Source of the DNA: CAVSXS01 sp963767715
Lineage (GTDB): Bacteria; Chloroflexota; Ktedonobacteria; Ktedonobacterales; Ktedonobacteraceae
Direction: 5' to 3'
NCBI GenBank assembly: GCA_963767715.1
Contig: CAVYFA010000016.1
Coordinates: forward strand, 186,001 to 250,000
DNA: 64,000 nucleotides
A program made the translations under genes and the position numbers. Every line of letters starts with the position of its first letter. Position 1 is the first letter of the stretch. A model generated the notes under the pieces. It saw nothing but the letters and a program-made list of their open reading frames with translations, searched no databases and was not told where the DNA came from. Below are positions 42,886-51,329 of this stretch, piece by piece.

Positions 42886-43971
42886 TTACTCGCGAGGGAC
42901 GTGCCCGAAGTACATGAGTTCCCATAAGGACTCGTCGTGCTGTGTCTCAACGAGCGTATCTGATTGGTAATGCTCAAACTTGAGGTCACCCGTAATGCGC
43001 AGGTAGGCGCCATCGACGTGTATCAGTCTCGCCAGGAGAGCCTTGATACCGTGCAGCTCCTCTATAAACTTATAGTGCAGGGTATCCTTCTCGCGTGTGA
43101 AGGTGAGCACATAGCGTTCAACCCCGTCGGTGTACTCGTAGATCACCTGGTTAGCAACCGGCTTGCCGGTGTCCGGTTCAATGGCAACATCTCGAATGCT
43201 GAAACGCACCTTCGTTGCGTCGTCGGCGATTACTCGCCCATCCTTCGCAAGCATGAAGACGGGGAAGGTCTTGCTCCCATACCGCTGCTCGGCTGTGATA
43301 TACGATGCGATCAAGGCGTAATTCGCAATCTTGCCTCGCGCCCAATACCAGTCGTGCATGAGCTTCAGCATCGAGATATTTCCCCAGTTATGATCGTGAT
43401 AGCCGACGCCGCTGTAGTGTTGTGGATTTCTGCCATCGACTGCAATGGTGACTTGTGCGTCCCCCTGTGGCACCGAAGGCAGCCAGGCAAAGTAGTACTC
43501 TTCGCGCTCGCCAAAAAAGAGGCAGCCGGTTTCAGGCCGCCAGGCCGGTGTGATGCCGGTGAGAGAGACATCCACCACCATTTCCTCAGCATCGACGTGA
43601 ATGGAGTACGTGTGCAAGTCTCCTTTGAAGGTGTTCGAGCGCATCGCCACATCGCAGGCCTCTTTAGAGGCCGAGAAATGTTCCGGCTCGATGTGCAGGT
43701 GCTTGACAACGCTCGTCCCGTCGGCTCGTTCGAGATTGAAGTCGATCCAGGGATCAAGCGCCTTCCCGACATCAATGATGGGCTTGGTGCGAAAGGTAAT
43801 CGCCAGCTTGGAGCCATCGTTGAGATAGGCGTCAAAATACCACCACTCATACGTATCTTTGCCACCGTCAGTCCTCATTCCATCTTCCCAGAGTTCAATG
43901 CGGTCCCTGCTGACGCCTAAACGATGGTAGTGTTCATCGCTAGCGCCAAGTGTCGCCGGTAACACTTTCAT
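42886..43971 (-). CDS. CrtC/AttH-like lipocalin-type protein
   Basis: I start at ATG 43971 because it overlaps the upstream stop (ATGA) and follows CAGGAG. The 361-residue protein holds DTYEWWYFDAYLNDGSKLAITF, characteristic of the hydroxyneurosporene synthase (CrtC)/AttH fold, and GVGYHDHNWGNISMLKLMHDWYWARGKI in the second lipocalin-like half. Family members act on carotenoids or related lipids, or bind hydrophobic ligands. No carotenoid gene is nearby. It is co-translated with the membrane protein upstream. Confidence 0.82.
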   Translation of the reverse strand: MKVLPATLGASDEHYHRLGVSRDRIELWEDGMRTDGGKDTYEWWYFDAYLNDGSKLAITFRTKPIIDVGKALDPWIDFNLERADGTSVVKHLHIEPEHFSASKEACDVAMRSNTFKGDLHTYSIHVDAEEMVVDVSLTGITPAWRPETGCLFFGEREEYYFAWLPSVPQGDAQVTIAVDGRNPQHYSGVGYHDHNWGNISMLKLMHDWYWARGKIANYALIASYITAEQRYGSKTFPVFMLAKDGRVIADDATKVRFSIRDVAIEPDTGKPVANQVIYEYTDGVERYVLTFTREKDTLHYKFIEELHGIKALLARLIHVDGAYLRITGDLKFEHYQSDTLVETQHDESLWELMYFGHVPRE

Positions 43972-44864
43972 GACATACTCCTGCTGCTCTGCGATTGCGC
44001 TGCTCCATCTATCACTTTGCCGCGCGTCTCCATCCAGATATAGAGGAGGGGGCTTGCGATCAACAGGAAGAGGATGCTCCCGATAAAAACCCATGTCAGA
44101 GGATTCGCTTGATTGAAGTTGTTCCACGAGAAGATTATAGCCAGACCAATCGCAGCAATTCCGATCATCTGGCTCTGGAGGGCGATGCGTATCGCACTCC
44201 AGCGAACATCGAGCGCGATGCCGAGTTCACCAACTCCTGTGAGGGCAAATAAAGCTCCCAGGACACGCGCGGTGAGCGGAGTCAACTGCCAGGGCCAGGT
44301 GCTGATCATGTAGCCAGGCTGCAGGAAGAGCACAATGCTGGTAAGCAATGTCAAGCCACCCACGATGCCAATCACCAGGCGCACAAGGCGTGGCACACGG
44401 CGATCGGGGAATGCGTCAGGACCAGGATCCGTGGATCGATTGCGCAGCCAGAGTAGGAACACAATGAACGGCGTCGTGAAGTACAGTCCTACCCAGGCAA
44501 AGAAAGAGATATACCCATGATTGAAGCGATCCCAGTGCAGGATGGTGGCAATCCCCATCAACGTGGCAAAGGTGGTGACGGGAAGAAACCCGACCTTGAC
44601 CCAATGCCAGCGTGCATTGGCGGCGGCGCGCACAAAGAAATAGGCGCCGCCAAGATAGGCCGCAGCCAGCATCATGGCGCTCATGCGTGGCTGAATGCCC
44701 CAGGCGAATAGCTCCTGTGTGTGATCGGAGAACAGGTAGAGGATCACGAAAGCGGCCAGTAAAAATGGGACGATGATCGCCGAGACCCATCGTGTTTCTG
44801 GGAAGACGCGATCGGTACGCACACGGCTTCCTCGAACGTTTTCCACGTTTCCAGTGCTCTGCAT
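43968..44864 (-). CDS. Polytopic membrane protein
   Basis: This 298-residue protein has about nine hydrophobic segments (for example WVSAIIVPFLLAAFVILYLF, LVRLVIGIVGGLTLLTSIVLFL, MIGIAAIGLAIIFSW, PLTWVFIGSILFLLIASPLLYIWM) and a charged C-terminus. I do not recognise a family. It ends by ATGA overlap with the CrtC/AttH-like gene, so the two are likely expressed together and may act on the same lipid-like substrate. Confidence 0.75.
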   Translation of the reverse strand: MQSTGNVENVRGSRVRTDRVFPETRWVSAIIVPFLLAAFVILYLFSDHTQELFAWGIQPRMSAMMLAAAYLGGAYFFVRAAANARWHWVKVGFLPVTTFATLMGIATILHWDRFNHGYISFFAWVGLYFTTPFIVFLLWLRNRSTDPGPDAFPDRRVPRLVRLVIGIVGGLTLLTSIVLFLQPGYMISTWPWQLTPLTARVLGALFALTGVGELGIALDVRWSAIRIALQSQMIGIAAIGLAIIFSWNNFNQANPLTWVFIGSILFLLIASPLLYIWMETRGKVIDGAAQSQSSRSMS

Positions 44865-45254
44865 AACAATCCTCCTTATAAGGTGCTTTCACGCTCACAC
44901 TTGTAAGCGTCATGACTGCTCAGTTAGTTTAACAGAAGCCGACGCAGATGTACAGGTCATCAGCATGGCCGCTTCATCCCAGGAGATATTGCGCACCAGA
45001 GTCAAGCATCGTTTGGCCGGGTTTCGGCTGCCCCTAAATGTCACCCTGAGCGCAGCGAAGGGTCTGGCTCGACAGATGCAGGACCGCCAGCACTCCCCTC
45101 CAGTCCCCTCGCGCGGCAAGCCTTCTCTCCAATTGAGCTTGTAGTGAGTGCTGTGTTCATGGTAATATGAAGCCCCTGTATTTCTTTGTTACATATCAAC
45201 AGCGCCTGGAATAGACGGAGAGAATCATACAAGAGCAGATCGTAATGCTTGATA
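44865..45254. other. Gene-free region with one dispersed repeat copy
   Basis: I see no gene. A CACCCTGAGCGCAGCGAAGGGTC copy of the dispersed repeat lies at about 45,041-45,063. The rest is unremarkable. It is followed by a fragment of a hydrolase gene. Confidence 0.5.
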
Positions 45255-45428
45255 ATGTCAGGCTCTGGACATGCTCTCAATACGATTTATCCTCAGCGGG
45301 TGATGGCACTCATCTACCTGGCAGGGAACGGTATCACCGAGGACTGGAAAGCGGAGTTCAGGCAAGCATTACAAGAAAGAAGCGAACCCCTTCCTGGAAC
45401 TTCGAAGCCTTTTGAGAAACTTTCTTAA
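45255..45428 (+). pseudogene. Alpha/beta-hydrolase fragment
   Basis: A 57-residue frame reads SGSGHALNTIYPQRVMALIYLAGNGITEDWKAEFRQAL. This matches the region after the nucleophile elbow of prolyl-iminopeptidase-like hydrolases, where G-x-S-x-G, then YPxRVxALIYLxGxGI, is common. The N-terminal and lid parts are missing, and a stop follows. It is a remnant. Confidence 0.55.
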
Positions 45429-45457
45429 AGAAGTTCTTCCTGCCTGAACGATCAGGG

Positions 45458-45496
45458 TGTATGAAAAAGTTGTTTGCAAGCAAGACAGCGAAAACA
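45458..45496. repeat. Dispersed repeat copy (GTGTATGAAAAAGTTGTTTG type)
   Basis: GGGTGTATGAAAAAGTTGTT followed by GCAAGCAAGACAGCGAAAACAAGGA resembles GGTGTATGAGAAAATTGTAA followed by GCAAGAACAACGAAAGCAAGGA at 29,488-29,530. Both lie in gene-poor DNA. Function is unknown. Confidence 0.5.
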
Positions 45497-45591
45497 AGGA
45501 TGGAGAATAGTGACATAGGTTTGTCACTATTGCTCTCGTATACTCATTTTATGGTGACGCTACTATCTACAAACTGGTAAAGGAGAAGGTT

Positions 45592-45993
45592 ATGAAGGTT
45601 TTGTTTGTCGCCGGATTCGGGCCGATTGTCTCAGATATGCAAGCGAATCAAGCATTCTACGGAGAGGCACTGGGCTTGCCCCTTGAGGGTGATGAGTCCT
45701 ATCTCTCCACACAACAGCTTGATGGTGTGAAGCACTTTGCGCTCTGGCCACTCTCGGCTGCCGCCCAATCATGTTTCGGGACAGTGCGCTGGCCAGATGA
45801 CTTGCCGGTGCCCCAGGGCTGGATCGAGTTTGATGTCGACGATGTGGCTGCCGCCACAGCAGAGTTAACAAACAAGGGCTACCGTATACTGGTTGCAGCA
45901 AGGCAAGAGCCATGGGGACAAACAGTCACGCGGCTCTTAGGGCCGGAGGGGTTGCTCGTTGGCATTACCTATACCCCACACCTCCGTGGGTGA
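45592..45993 (+). CDS. VOC (glyoxalase/dioxygenase-like) protein
   Basis: This 133-residue protein has the vicinal oxygen chelate pattern: FGPIVSDMQANQAFYGEALGLPLEGD at the N-terminus, GWIEFDVDDVAAATAELTNKGYRILVAARQEPWGQTVTRLLGPEGLLVGITYTP at the C-terminus. AAGGAGAAGG precedes the start. Such stand-alone VOC proteins include lyases, dioxygenases and antibiotic-binding proteins; no metal triad is certain here, as the first His is missing. Function is open. Confidence 0.82.
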   Translation: MKVLFVAGFGPIVSDMQANQAFYGEALGLPLEGDESYLSTQQLDGVKHFALWPLSAAAQSCFGTVRWPDDLPVPQGWIEFDVDDVAAATAELTNKGYRILVAARQEPWGQTVTRLLGPEGLLVGITYTPHLRG

Positions 45994-46178
45994 ACCTCTA
46001 CCCGTACGCCGACTGGTGGACGGTGGAGGACAACCCGCCCGCCTCGCTCAACCCCACAGCAGCCATCGCCGGTCTGCTGCTCAAGCACGGCGTGCAGCAT
46101 CCCTGGATAGAAAGCGCGTCGCAGTATGGTGGCTGGCCCATCTCATGGGGCGCGATCAGCCCCGCCGTCGAGGCCTAG
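45989..46178 (+). pseudogene. Unrecognised C-terminal gene fragment
   Basis: The frame overlapping the VOC stop reads NLYPYADWWTVEDNPPASLNPTAAIAGLLLKHGVQHPWIESAS and stops at 46178. The segment looks like part of a helical all-alpha enzyme rather than random sequence, but it has no start of its own. The downstream bases to 46,245 look like a decayed continuation. I regard it as debris. Confidence 0.4.
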
Positions 46179-46297
46179 TGGCGGGGCCGCGTGACGATTG
46201 AGGCGCTGCGCACGCTGGATGCGTATCAAGCCTGGAAGCAATAATAGCTGGGGGAGGCCGTGACCCTGATCTGAACTGCATAAAAATGTTTGTCCCT

Positions 46298-49207
46298 TCA
46301 GCCCATCTTAAGCACAGAGGCGATGACGTGCTCAACCGGGTTTGCTTGCCCCTTCTCCCATGCTCTGACAAAGGTCTCCTCGCTGAGTTGCGCACGTGCG
46401 GCTGCCACTGCTTTGTCATAGTCGGCGCGCTCAACCGGGTGCATGGGAGTGCCCAGAACCTCACGCAGCGCCTCTGCCGTCCCCCATAGCTCAACCGCTT
46501 CGAGTGCGCTACCCTGTGCTGTCAGCAGCATTCCCAGCACTTCCAGGCATGCAGGGACGAGCAACTGGCTCCCGACTGTGACCTGCATCCTCAGGCTCTC
46601 CTGACAGCGGCGACGGGCCTCGACCAGCTCCTGCTGCGCCAGCCCCGCACGTGCCAGGCCCAGAAGAGGCTCAATGCTATCGCCCCGCGATCCTATCTCC
46701 TGCTGGGACACGGCGCTCTCCTCCAACTTCGCACGGGCTTGCGCCCACTCGCCCCGCGCCAGGTGCATCAGGCCCAACAGGCCGAGCGCCATGGAGCGCA
46801 TCCAGCCGATACCCTGCTCCTCAAACTGCGCCAGGCTCTGCTCGGCCAGCCGCCGTGCTTGTTCTGGATCCTGCTGCGACACGAAGAGCAGGCGCGCCAG
46901 CAGATAGCGAGCCCAGGCCACGCGCGGCTGTTCGCCCAACTCTTCACTAAGCACCATGCATTCTTCTAGCAGAGCATGGGCCTGCTCGTAGAAGCCCTGT
47001 TCGGTGGCCACCCGCGCCCATTCGCTGAGGTTGATGCTGCGCTCGGGGCTGCCGCCCTGTTCCTGAAAGAGCGCGCCGGCCTCCTCCAGCCGTGCTGCCG
47101 CCAGCCGATACTGTCCCCAACCACGGGCCACGCTTCCTAGCAGACTCAGGCAGTTCGCTACGCCGGCACGATCACCCAGCTCCCGGTAGAGCGCCAGGCC
47201 CTCGCTGCCCAGGGCCTCTGCCCGCCCGAAGTCATCGATGGCGAAGGCCATATCCGCAGCAGCGCTCAGAACCTTCGCGAGTACCGGGGCGCTGACCTCA
47301 GAGCGCACGGCCAGGGCCTGTTCCAGGAAGGCCTGCCCTTCCAGGATGTAGCTACGCATGTACCAGAAGGGGTACAGGGCGGCACATAGGCTCAGCGCCC
47401 GCTCAGCAGGCCCACATCCTTGCGCGATTCTGGCCTGGCGGTGGGCCTGCTCCAGCAGAAAGCTAAGGGCGGCCCGCAGGTTCTCGTGCTCTAGCTCCAG
47501 GCGAGAGAGCCAGCGCTTCTGGTCGCTCCCCCGCAGGTGAGGCTCGGCCTCCTCGGCCAGGGCCAGGTAGTACCCGGCATGCGCATGCCGGGTCGTCTCG
47601 GCCTCACCTTCGTTGGCCAGGGCTTCCAGCCCGAACTCGCGCAACGTCTGCAACATCCACCAGCGGGGCTCGCCGTTGTCCTGCCCCTCCTGTCGCAGCA
47701 GACTCTTATCGAGAAGCGACTCCAGCCCCTCCAGGATATCCCCTGTAAGCCCGCCCCCGGCAGCGCATACCTGCTCGGCAGCCTGCCAATCCCAGCCATC
47801 GACAAAGGCCGCCAGGCGCCGGAAGATCTGCTGCTCCTGCTGAGAGAGTAAGTCGTAGCTCCAGGCGATTGCTCCCCGCAGTGTCTGCTGCCGGGTCGGA
47901 AGATCACGCGCGCCGCCACTGAGAACGGAGAGTCCTTGTTCCAGCCGGGCCAGTAACATCTGCGGAGGGTAGTACTTGGCTCTGGCCGCCGCTAGTTCGA
48001 TGGCCAACGGCAGTCCATCCAGGCGCGTGCAAATCTGGGCGACCGCAGGAGCCGTCGCATTGGTGACCTGGAAGTCGGACTTGACCGCCTGAGCTCGCTC
48101 GATGAAGAGGGCCACAGCCTCGTACTGCGAGAGCGTGAGCAGGTCAGGCAGATGTTTAGGGTCGGGCAAGGAGAGCGGTGGCACGGCGAACTCACGCTCG
48201 GCCCGTACATGCAGGGCCACGCGACTGGTCACCATGATCTTGAGGGCGGGGCACGTCGCTAACAGCTCGGCCACCATCAAGGCAGCGGCAGTCACCTGCT
48301 CGAAGTTGTCGAGCACCAGCAGCAACTGTTTGGACTTGAGGGCCCGTTGCACCTGGCCAAACAAAGAGGATCCACCGACATCGGGGATCGAGAGCACCTG
48401 TGCGATGGCCTCCATGACCTGCTCAGGGTTGGTCAAGGGCGCCAGGGGCACCACAAACACCCCGTCGGTATACTCATCGCTGACCTCGGCGGCCGTTTGC
48501 AGCGCCAGGCGCGTTTTACCCACTCCCCCCGGTCCGGTCAGTGTCAGCAGGCGCACCTCGGCACGCGCGAGCAGGTGGCAGAGTGTCGCCACTTCCCGCT
48601 CGCGACCGATGAAGGGCGTCGGCTCGATGGGCAGATTGTTAGGATGACTATCCAGGGTGTGCAGTGGGGGAAAGGCATCGGCTAGACCGGCCACACTGAG
48701 CTGAAACAGGCGGCCTGGTCGGCGCAGGTCCTTGAGGCGATGCTCGCCAAGATCCTGCAACTGGGTGCCGTCGGGAAGGTTCTGCTCCACCAGTGCGCTC
48801 GTGGCCTGGGAGAGCAGGATCTGTCCGCCATGTCCGGCGCTCATGATACGCGCGGCGTGGTGCACATCCAGCCCAATATAGCCCTCGGCAGAGCGTTGCG
48901 GTTCGCCGGTATGCAGTCCGATGCGCACCCGCACGGCCGCGTCCTGGGGCCAGGGGTGGGCGGCAAGGGCGCGCTGGATGTCCACCGTCGCGCATACCGC
49001 ATCGCTGGCACGGGCAAAGACCACGAAAAAGGCATCGCCCTGCGTGTCCACCTCCTGCCCGTGCCACTGACTGAAGGCTGTGCGCAGCAAGCGCCGGCAC
49101 TCTTCCAGTAGATCCGCGTAGCGTTCGCCCACTCGCTGCAACAGGCGTGTGGATCCTTCTATATCGGTGAAGAGCAGGGTGATGGTTCCAGTCGGCAACT
49201 CAGGCAC
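46298..49207 (-). CDS. Class III nucleotide cyclase / STAND ATPase / TPR regulator
   Basis: This 969-residue protein begins at GTG 49207. Residues 1-170 are a class III adenylate/guanylate cyclase domain (TITLLFTDIEGSTRLLQ with the metal Asp, DTQGDAFFVVF, VRVRIGLHTGEPQ). Residues about 190-560 are an AAA/NB-ARC-like ATPase with Walker A TLTGPGGVGKTRLALQ, Walker B LLLVLDNFEQV and IMVTSRVAL. TPR-like repeats fill the C-terminal 400 residues. This architecture is common in Chloroflexota and Actinobacteria as a large signalling protein. It is monocistronic; its signal is unknown. Confidence 0.9.
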   Translation of the reverse strand: MPELPTGTITLLFTDIEGSTRLLQRVGERYADLLEECRRLLRTAFSQWHGQEVDTQGDAFFVVFARASDAVCATVDIQRALAAHPWPQDAAVRVRIGLHTGEPQRSAEGYIGLDVHHAARIMSAGHGGQILLSQATSALVEQNLPDGTQLQDLGEHRLKDLRRPGRLFQLSVAGLADAFPPLHTLDSHPNNLPIEPTPFIGREREVATLCHLLARAEVRLLTLTGPGGVGKTRLALQTAAEVSDEYTDGVFVVPLAPLTNPEQVMEAIAQVLSIPDVGGSSLFGQVQRALKSKQLLLVLDNFEQVTAAALMVAELLATCPALKIMVTSRVALHVRAEREFAVPPLSLPDPKHLPDLLTLSQYEAVALFIERAQAVKSDFQVTNATAPAVAQICTRLDGLPLAIELAAARAKYYPPQMLLARLEQGLSVLSGGARDLPTRQQTLRGAIAWSYDLLSQQEQQIFRRLAAFVDGWDWQAAEQVCAAGGGLTGDILEGLESLLDKSLLRQEGQDNGEPRWWMLQTLREFGLEALANEGEAETTRHAHAGYYLALAEEAEPHLRGSDQKRWLSRLELEHENLRAALSFLLEQAHRQARIAQGCGPAERALSLCAALYPFWYMRSYILEGQAFLEQALAVRSEVSAPVLAKVLSAAADMAFAIDDFGRAEALGSEGLALYRELGDRAGVANCLSLLGSVARGWGQYRLAAARLEEAGALFQEQGGSPERSINLSEWARVATEQGFYEQAHALLEECMVLSEELGEQPRVAWARYLLARLLFVSQQDPEQARRLAEQSLAQFEEQGIGWMRSMALGLLGLMHLARGEWAQARAKLEESAVSQQEIGSRGDSIEPLLGLARAGLAQQELVEARRRCQESLRMQVTVGSQLLVPACLEVLGMLLTAQGSALEAVELWGTAEALREVLGTPMHPVERADYDKAVAAARAQLSEETFVRAWEKGQANPVEHVIASVLKMG

Positions 49208-49388
49208 AATGGGCCCCTTCCCTACACTTTCTTTTGAATGAGAAATATGAACATGTTCCGGTTCGTCTCATTCCACGTATTATACCTCAATAACCAGAGA
49301 AGAGGGAGGGCGCCTTCCAGGAAGAAGAAGCTGAAGCTATGCTATAATCAGATTAAATGAACTTGAAGTGCTTTCACACACTGCCTAA

Positions 49389-49582
49389 AGATATGATTGG
49401 ACAGAGAAATTTGCCCGTTATATGCGCTGTCCTACGCTTGAGGTATATGGCCTGGTGAGCCAGGATGAGCAGCATATTGAGGTGTACCGCCGTTCAATGG
49501 GCTGGAGGCAGGAACGCTTTTCTGCAGGTCAGATGGTCAAGCTTGAGCAACTCGATCTGAAATTGCCAGTTGGGTCGATCTA
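49389..49582 (+). pseudogene. Uma2-family C-terminal remnant split by the Tn7-like element
   Basis: The open frame reads RYDWTEKFARYMRCPTLEVYGLVSQDEQHIEVYRR, then GWRQERFSAGQMVKLEQLDLKLPVGSIY, the C-terminal half of Uma2 (DUF820) restriction-like proteins. The catalytic N-terminal half is absent: a stop lies just upstream. At 49,582 the transposon begins. Past its right end the sequence TAT GAG GGG GTG CTT TAA restores the family's usual ending (SIYEGVL, stop at 58,852-58,854). So the transposon hit the last codons of an already truncated gene. Confidence 0.75.
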
Positions 49583-49738
49583 TGTGACTTTTCCCATAAC
49601 TTGGCCGCGCCTGAACCCATAACTTTGCCGTAAAATTCTGCTTGCGAGCACGAATTCGGTAACGAGAAAGGGATGAGTCTCAGTGTTTTTGAACCATAAA
49701 ATTGCCGCAAGTTAAAAATGGAGACATAAGCTTGCCGC
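49583..49738. repeat. Left transposon end with repeated TnsB-type sites
   Basis: Four related 12-13 bp motifs lie in the same orientation: ATAACTTGGCCGC (49,596), ATAACTTTGCCG (49,619), ATAAAATTGCCGC (49,696) and ATAAGCTTGCCGC (49,726). The last two continue as CAAGTTAAAAA and are spaced 30 bp. Such arrays are the expected binding sites of TnsB. Confidence 0.75.
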
Positions 49739-49818
49739 AAGTTAAAAACGGGTGAAGAATGGGATAACTTGCGCTGATACTCCTCAAATTGCTTACTCCA
49801 GGCTACTCAGCGACTGCA

Positions 49819-49851
49819 CCAAAGGGGCGTGCATAATACACGCCCCTTTGG
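49819..49851. terminator. Perfect 13-bp stem hairpin inside the left end
   Basis: CCAAAGGGGCGTG pairs with CACGCCCCTTTGG across a 7-base loop (CATAATA). No T-run follows on either strand. It lies between the TnsB-type sites and the first cargo gene, so it could insulate the cargo from transcription entering from outside, or be part of the transposon end architecture. Confidence 0.55.
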
Positions 49852-50041
49852 TCGGATAGGAATTTCGAAGTTCAACCACAAGTAGTGGTTAGTCGTGGCC
49901 TATTGGCTCAATCCCGCGACCCGCCTTCTATTTCAGTCAGAGACCGTAAAATGTGCGTTCCGCTACTTATCGTGTTCGTTTACATATGTAATATAATGAT
50001 GTGGGGCTGAGATTTTATGGCTCTTGATGGAGAGAATGCAA

Positions 50042-51241
50042 ATGGCAAACCAGGATCACCTTGATATCCTCAAACAAGGTATGGAGGTTTGGAACGGCTG
50101 GAGAAAGCAGTCCCCAGATATAGAACCTGACCTCAGTGATAGCTTCTTTGAAAATGCCAAGTTAGTAGAGTTTAACTTCAGCAACACTAACTTCTACGGT
50201 TCTCATCTTTTTAGCCCTAACTTCTATGGTGCCGATCTTAAAAAGGCTGATCTCAGCTACGCTTCTCTCGAGAATGCTCATTTTGCCACTGCTAATCTTA
50301 GCGAAGCTAAACTTTATAGAACCCGCCTTGAAAAGGCCAATTTCTTCAATGCTCACCTTAACTTCGCATACCTCAGCTTTGCAAATCTTGAGAAAGCTAG
50401 CTTTTATGGAGCCAGCCTTAGAGAAGCTGATCTCACCTATGCTTATGTGAGCGAGGCCAACTTTAGCACCGCTCAACTTTCCAACGCTCACCTCGCCAAT
50501 GCTAACTTCTATGGTGCGGATTTCACTGATGCCGATCTCAGCAGAGCCAATCTCAGAAACGCCAACCTTAAAGGAGCCAGATTGGTAAGGACAAATATGA
50601 GAGAAGCAAATCTAATGAATTGTCAGGTTTATGGAATATCCGCCTGGGATGTACAATTGGAGGATGCAATTCAGGATAACCTGGTTATCACTCTCAACAA
50701 TCAACCAACGATCTCCGTTGATAATCTCAAAGTCGCACAATTCCTTTATCTCTTGTTAAACTATGAGGAAATCCGAAGTGTTCTTAACTCTGTGACAGAA
50801 AGAGGAGTATTGCTTCTAGGACGCTTTCGTGATGGGGGACTGGAATTATTGCAATCCCTGGCTGCAAAGTTGCGGGAGATGAAATATCTCCCGATGATAT
50901 TTGACTTCGATAGACCAGACAACCGAGATTATACGGAAACCGTAAAGACTCTTGTTGGCCTGTCAAGATTTGTTATTGTCGACCTTAGCGGCCCATCGGT
51001 TCCTCAAGAACTCTATGCAACGGTACCACATTTTGATATACCTTTTGTTACTATCATTGAAGAGGGAAGAGAACCACATTTCATGTTCCGTGATCTATTG
51101 AAATATCCCTGGGTTTTCACTCCCCTTACTTTTGCGAATAAAGAACAACTAATACAGTTACTTCCTTCTAAAGTGCTTCAGCCTGCTGAGGAGAAATGTC
51201 AGGCAAGACAGGCAAAGTTAAAACAACTCTTTAAGCGCTAA
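50042..51241 (+). CDS. Pentapeptide-repeat protein with TIR/Rossmann-like C-terminal domain (transposon cargo)
   Basis: I start at ATG 50042 because GGAGAGA lies six bases upstream; earlier in-frame ATGs overlap that site. Residues about 40-195 are pentapeptide repeats (A-D/N-L/F-x-x periodicity: LKKADLSYASLENAHFATANLSEAKL) forming a right-handed helix. Residues about 245-390 form an alpha/beta domain (RGVLLLGRFRDGGLELLQSLAAKLREM, MIFDFDRPDNRDYTETVKTLVGLSRFVIVDLSGPSVPQEL, PFVTIIEEG, YPWVFTPLTF) that resembles TIR/SLOG-type Rossmann folds. In bacterial defence, TIR domains often degrade NAD; whether this one is catalytic is unknown. The gene is more AT-rich than the flanking chromosome. Confidence 0.78.
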   Translation: MANQDHLDILKQGMEVWNGWRKQSPDIEPDLSDSFFENAKLVEFNFSNTNFYGSHLFSPNFYGADLKKADLSYASLENAHFATANLSEAKLYRTRLEKANFFNAHLNFAYLSFANLEKASFYGASLREADLTYAYVSEANFSTAQLSNAHLANANFYGADFTDADLSRANLRNANLKGARLVRTNMREANLMNCQVYGISAWDVQLEDAIQDNLVITLNNQPTISVDNLKVAQFLYLLLNYEEIRSVLNSVTERGVLLLGRFRDGGLELLQSLAAKLREMKYLPMIFDFDRPDNRDYTETVKTLVGLSRFVIVDLSGPSVPQELYATVPHFDIPFVTIIEEGREPHFMFRDLLKYPWVFTPLTFANKEQLIQLLPSKVLQPAEEKCQARQAKLKQLFKR

Positions 51242-51329
51242 CAGAGCAAACAAAACCTTGTATCATGTGGCAAAGAAGCAGGCCCGCGAGTGATTTTTAG
51301 CAATTTGAAACAAACAAAGACAAGCTCTA

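Noticed and set aside
45989..46178. Extension of the VOC protein by frameshift
   Set aside because: The VOC protein is complete at its stop, with a normal C-terminus. The following sequence has no VOC pattern and appears to belong to another, decayed gene.
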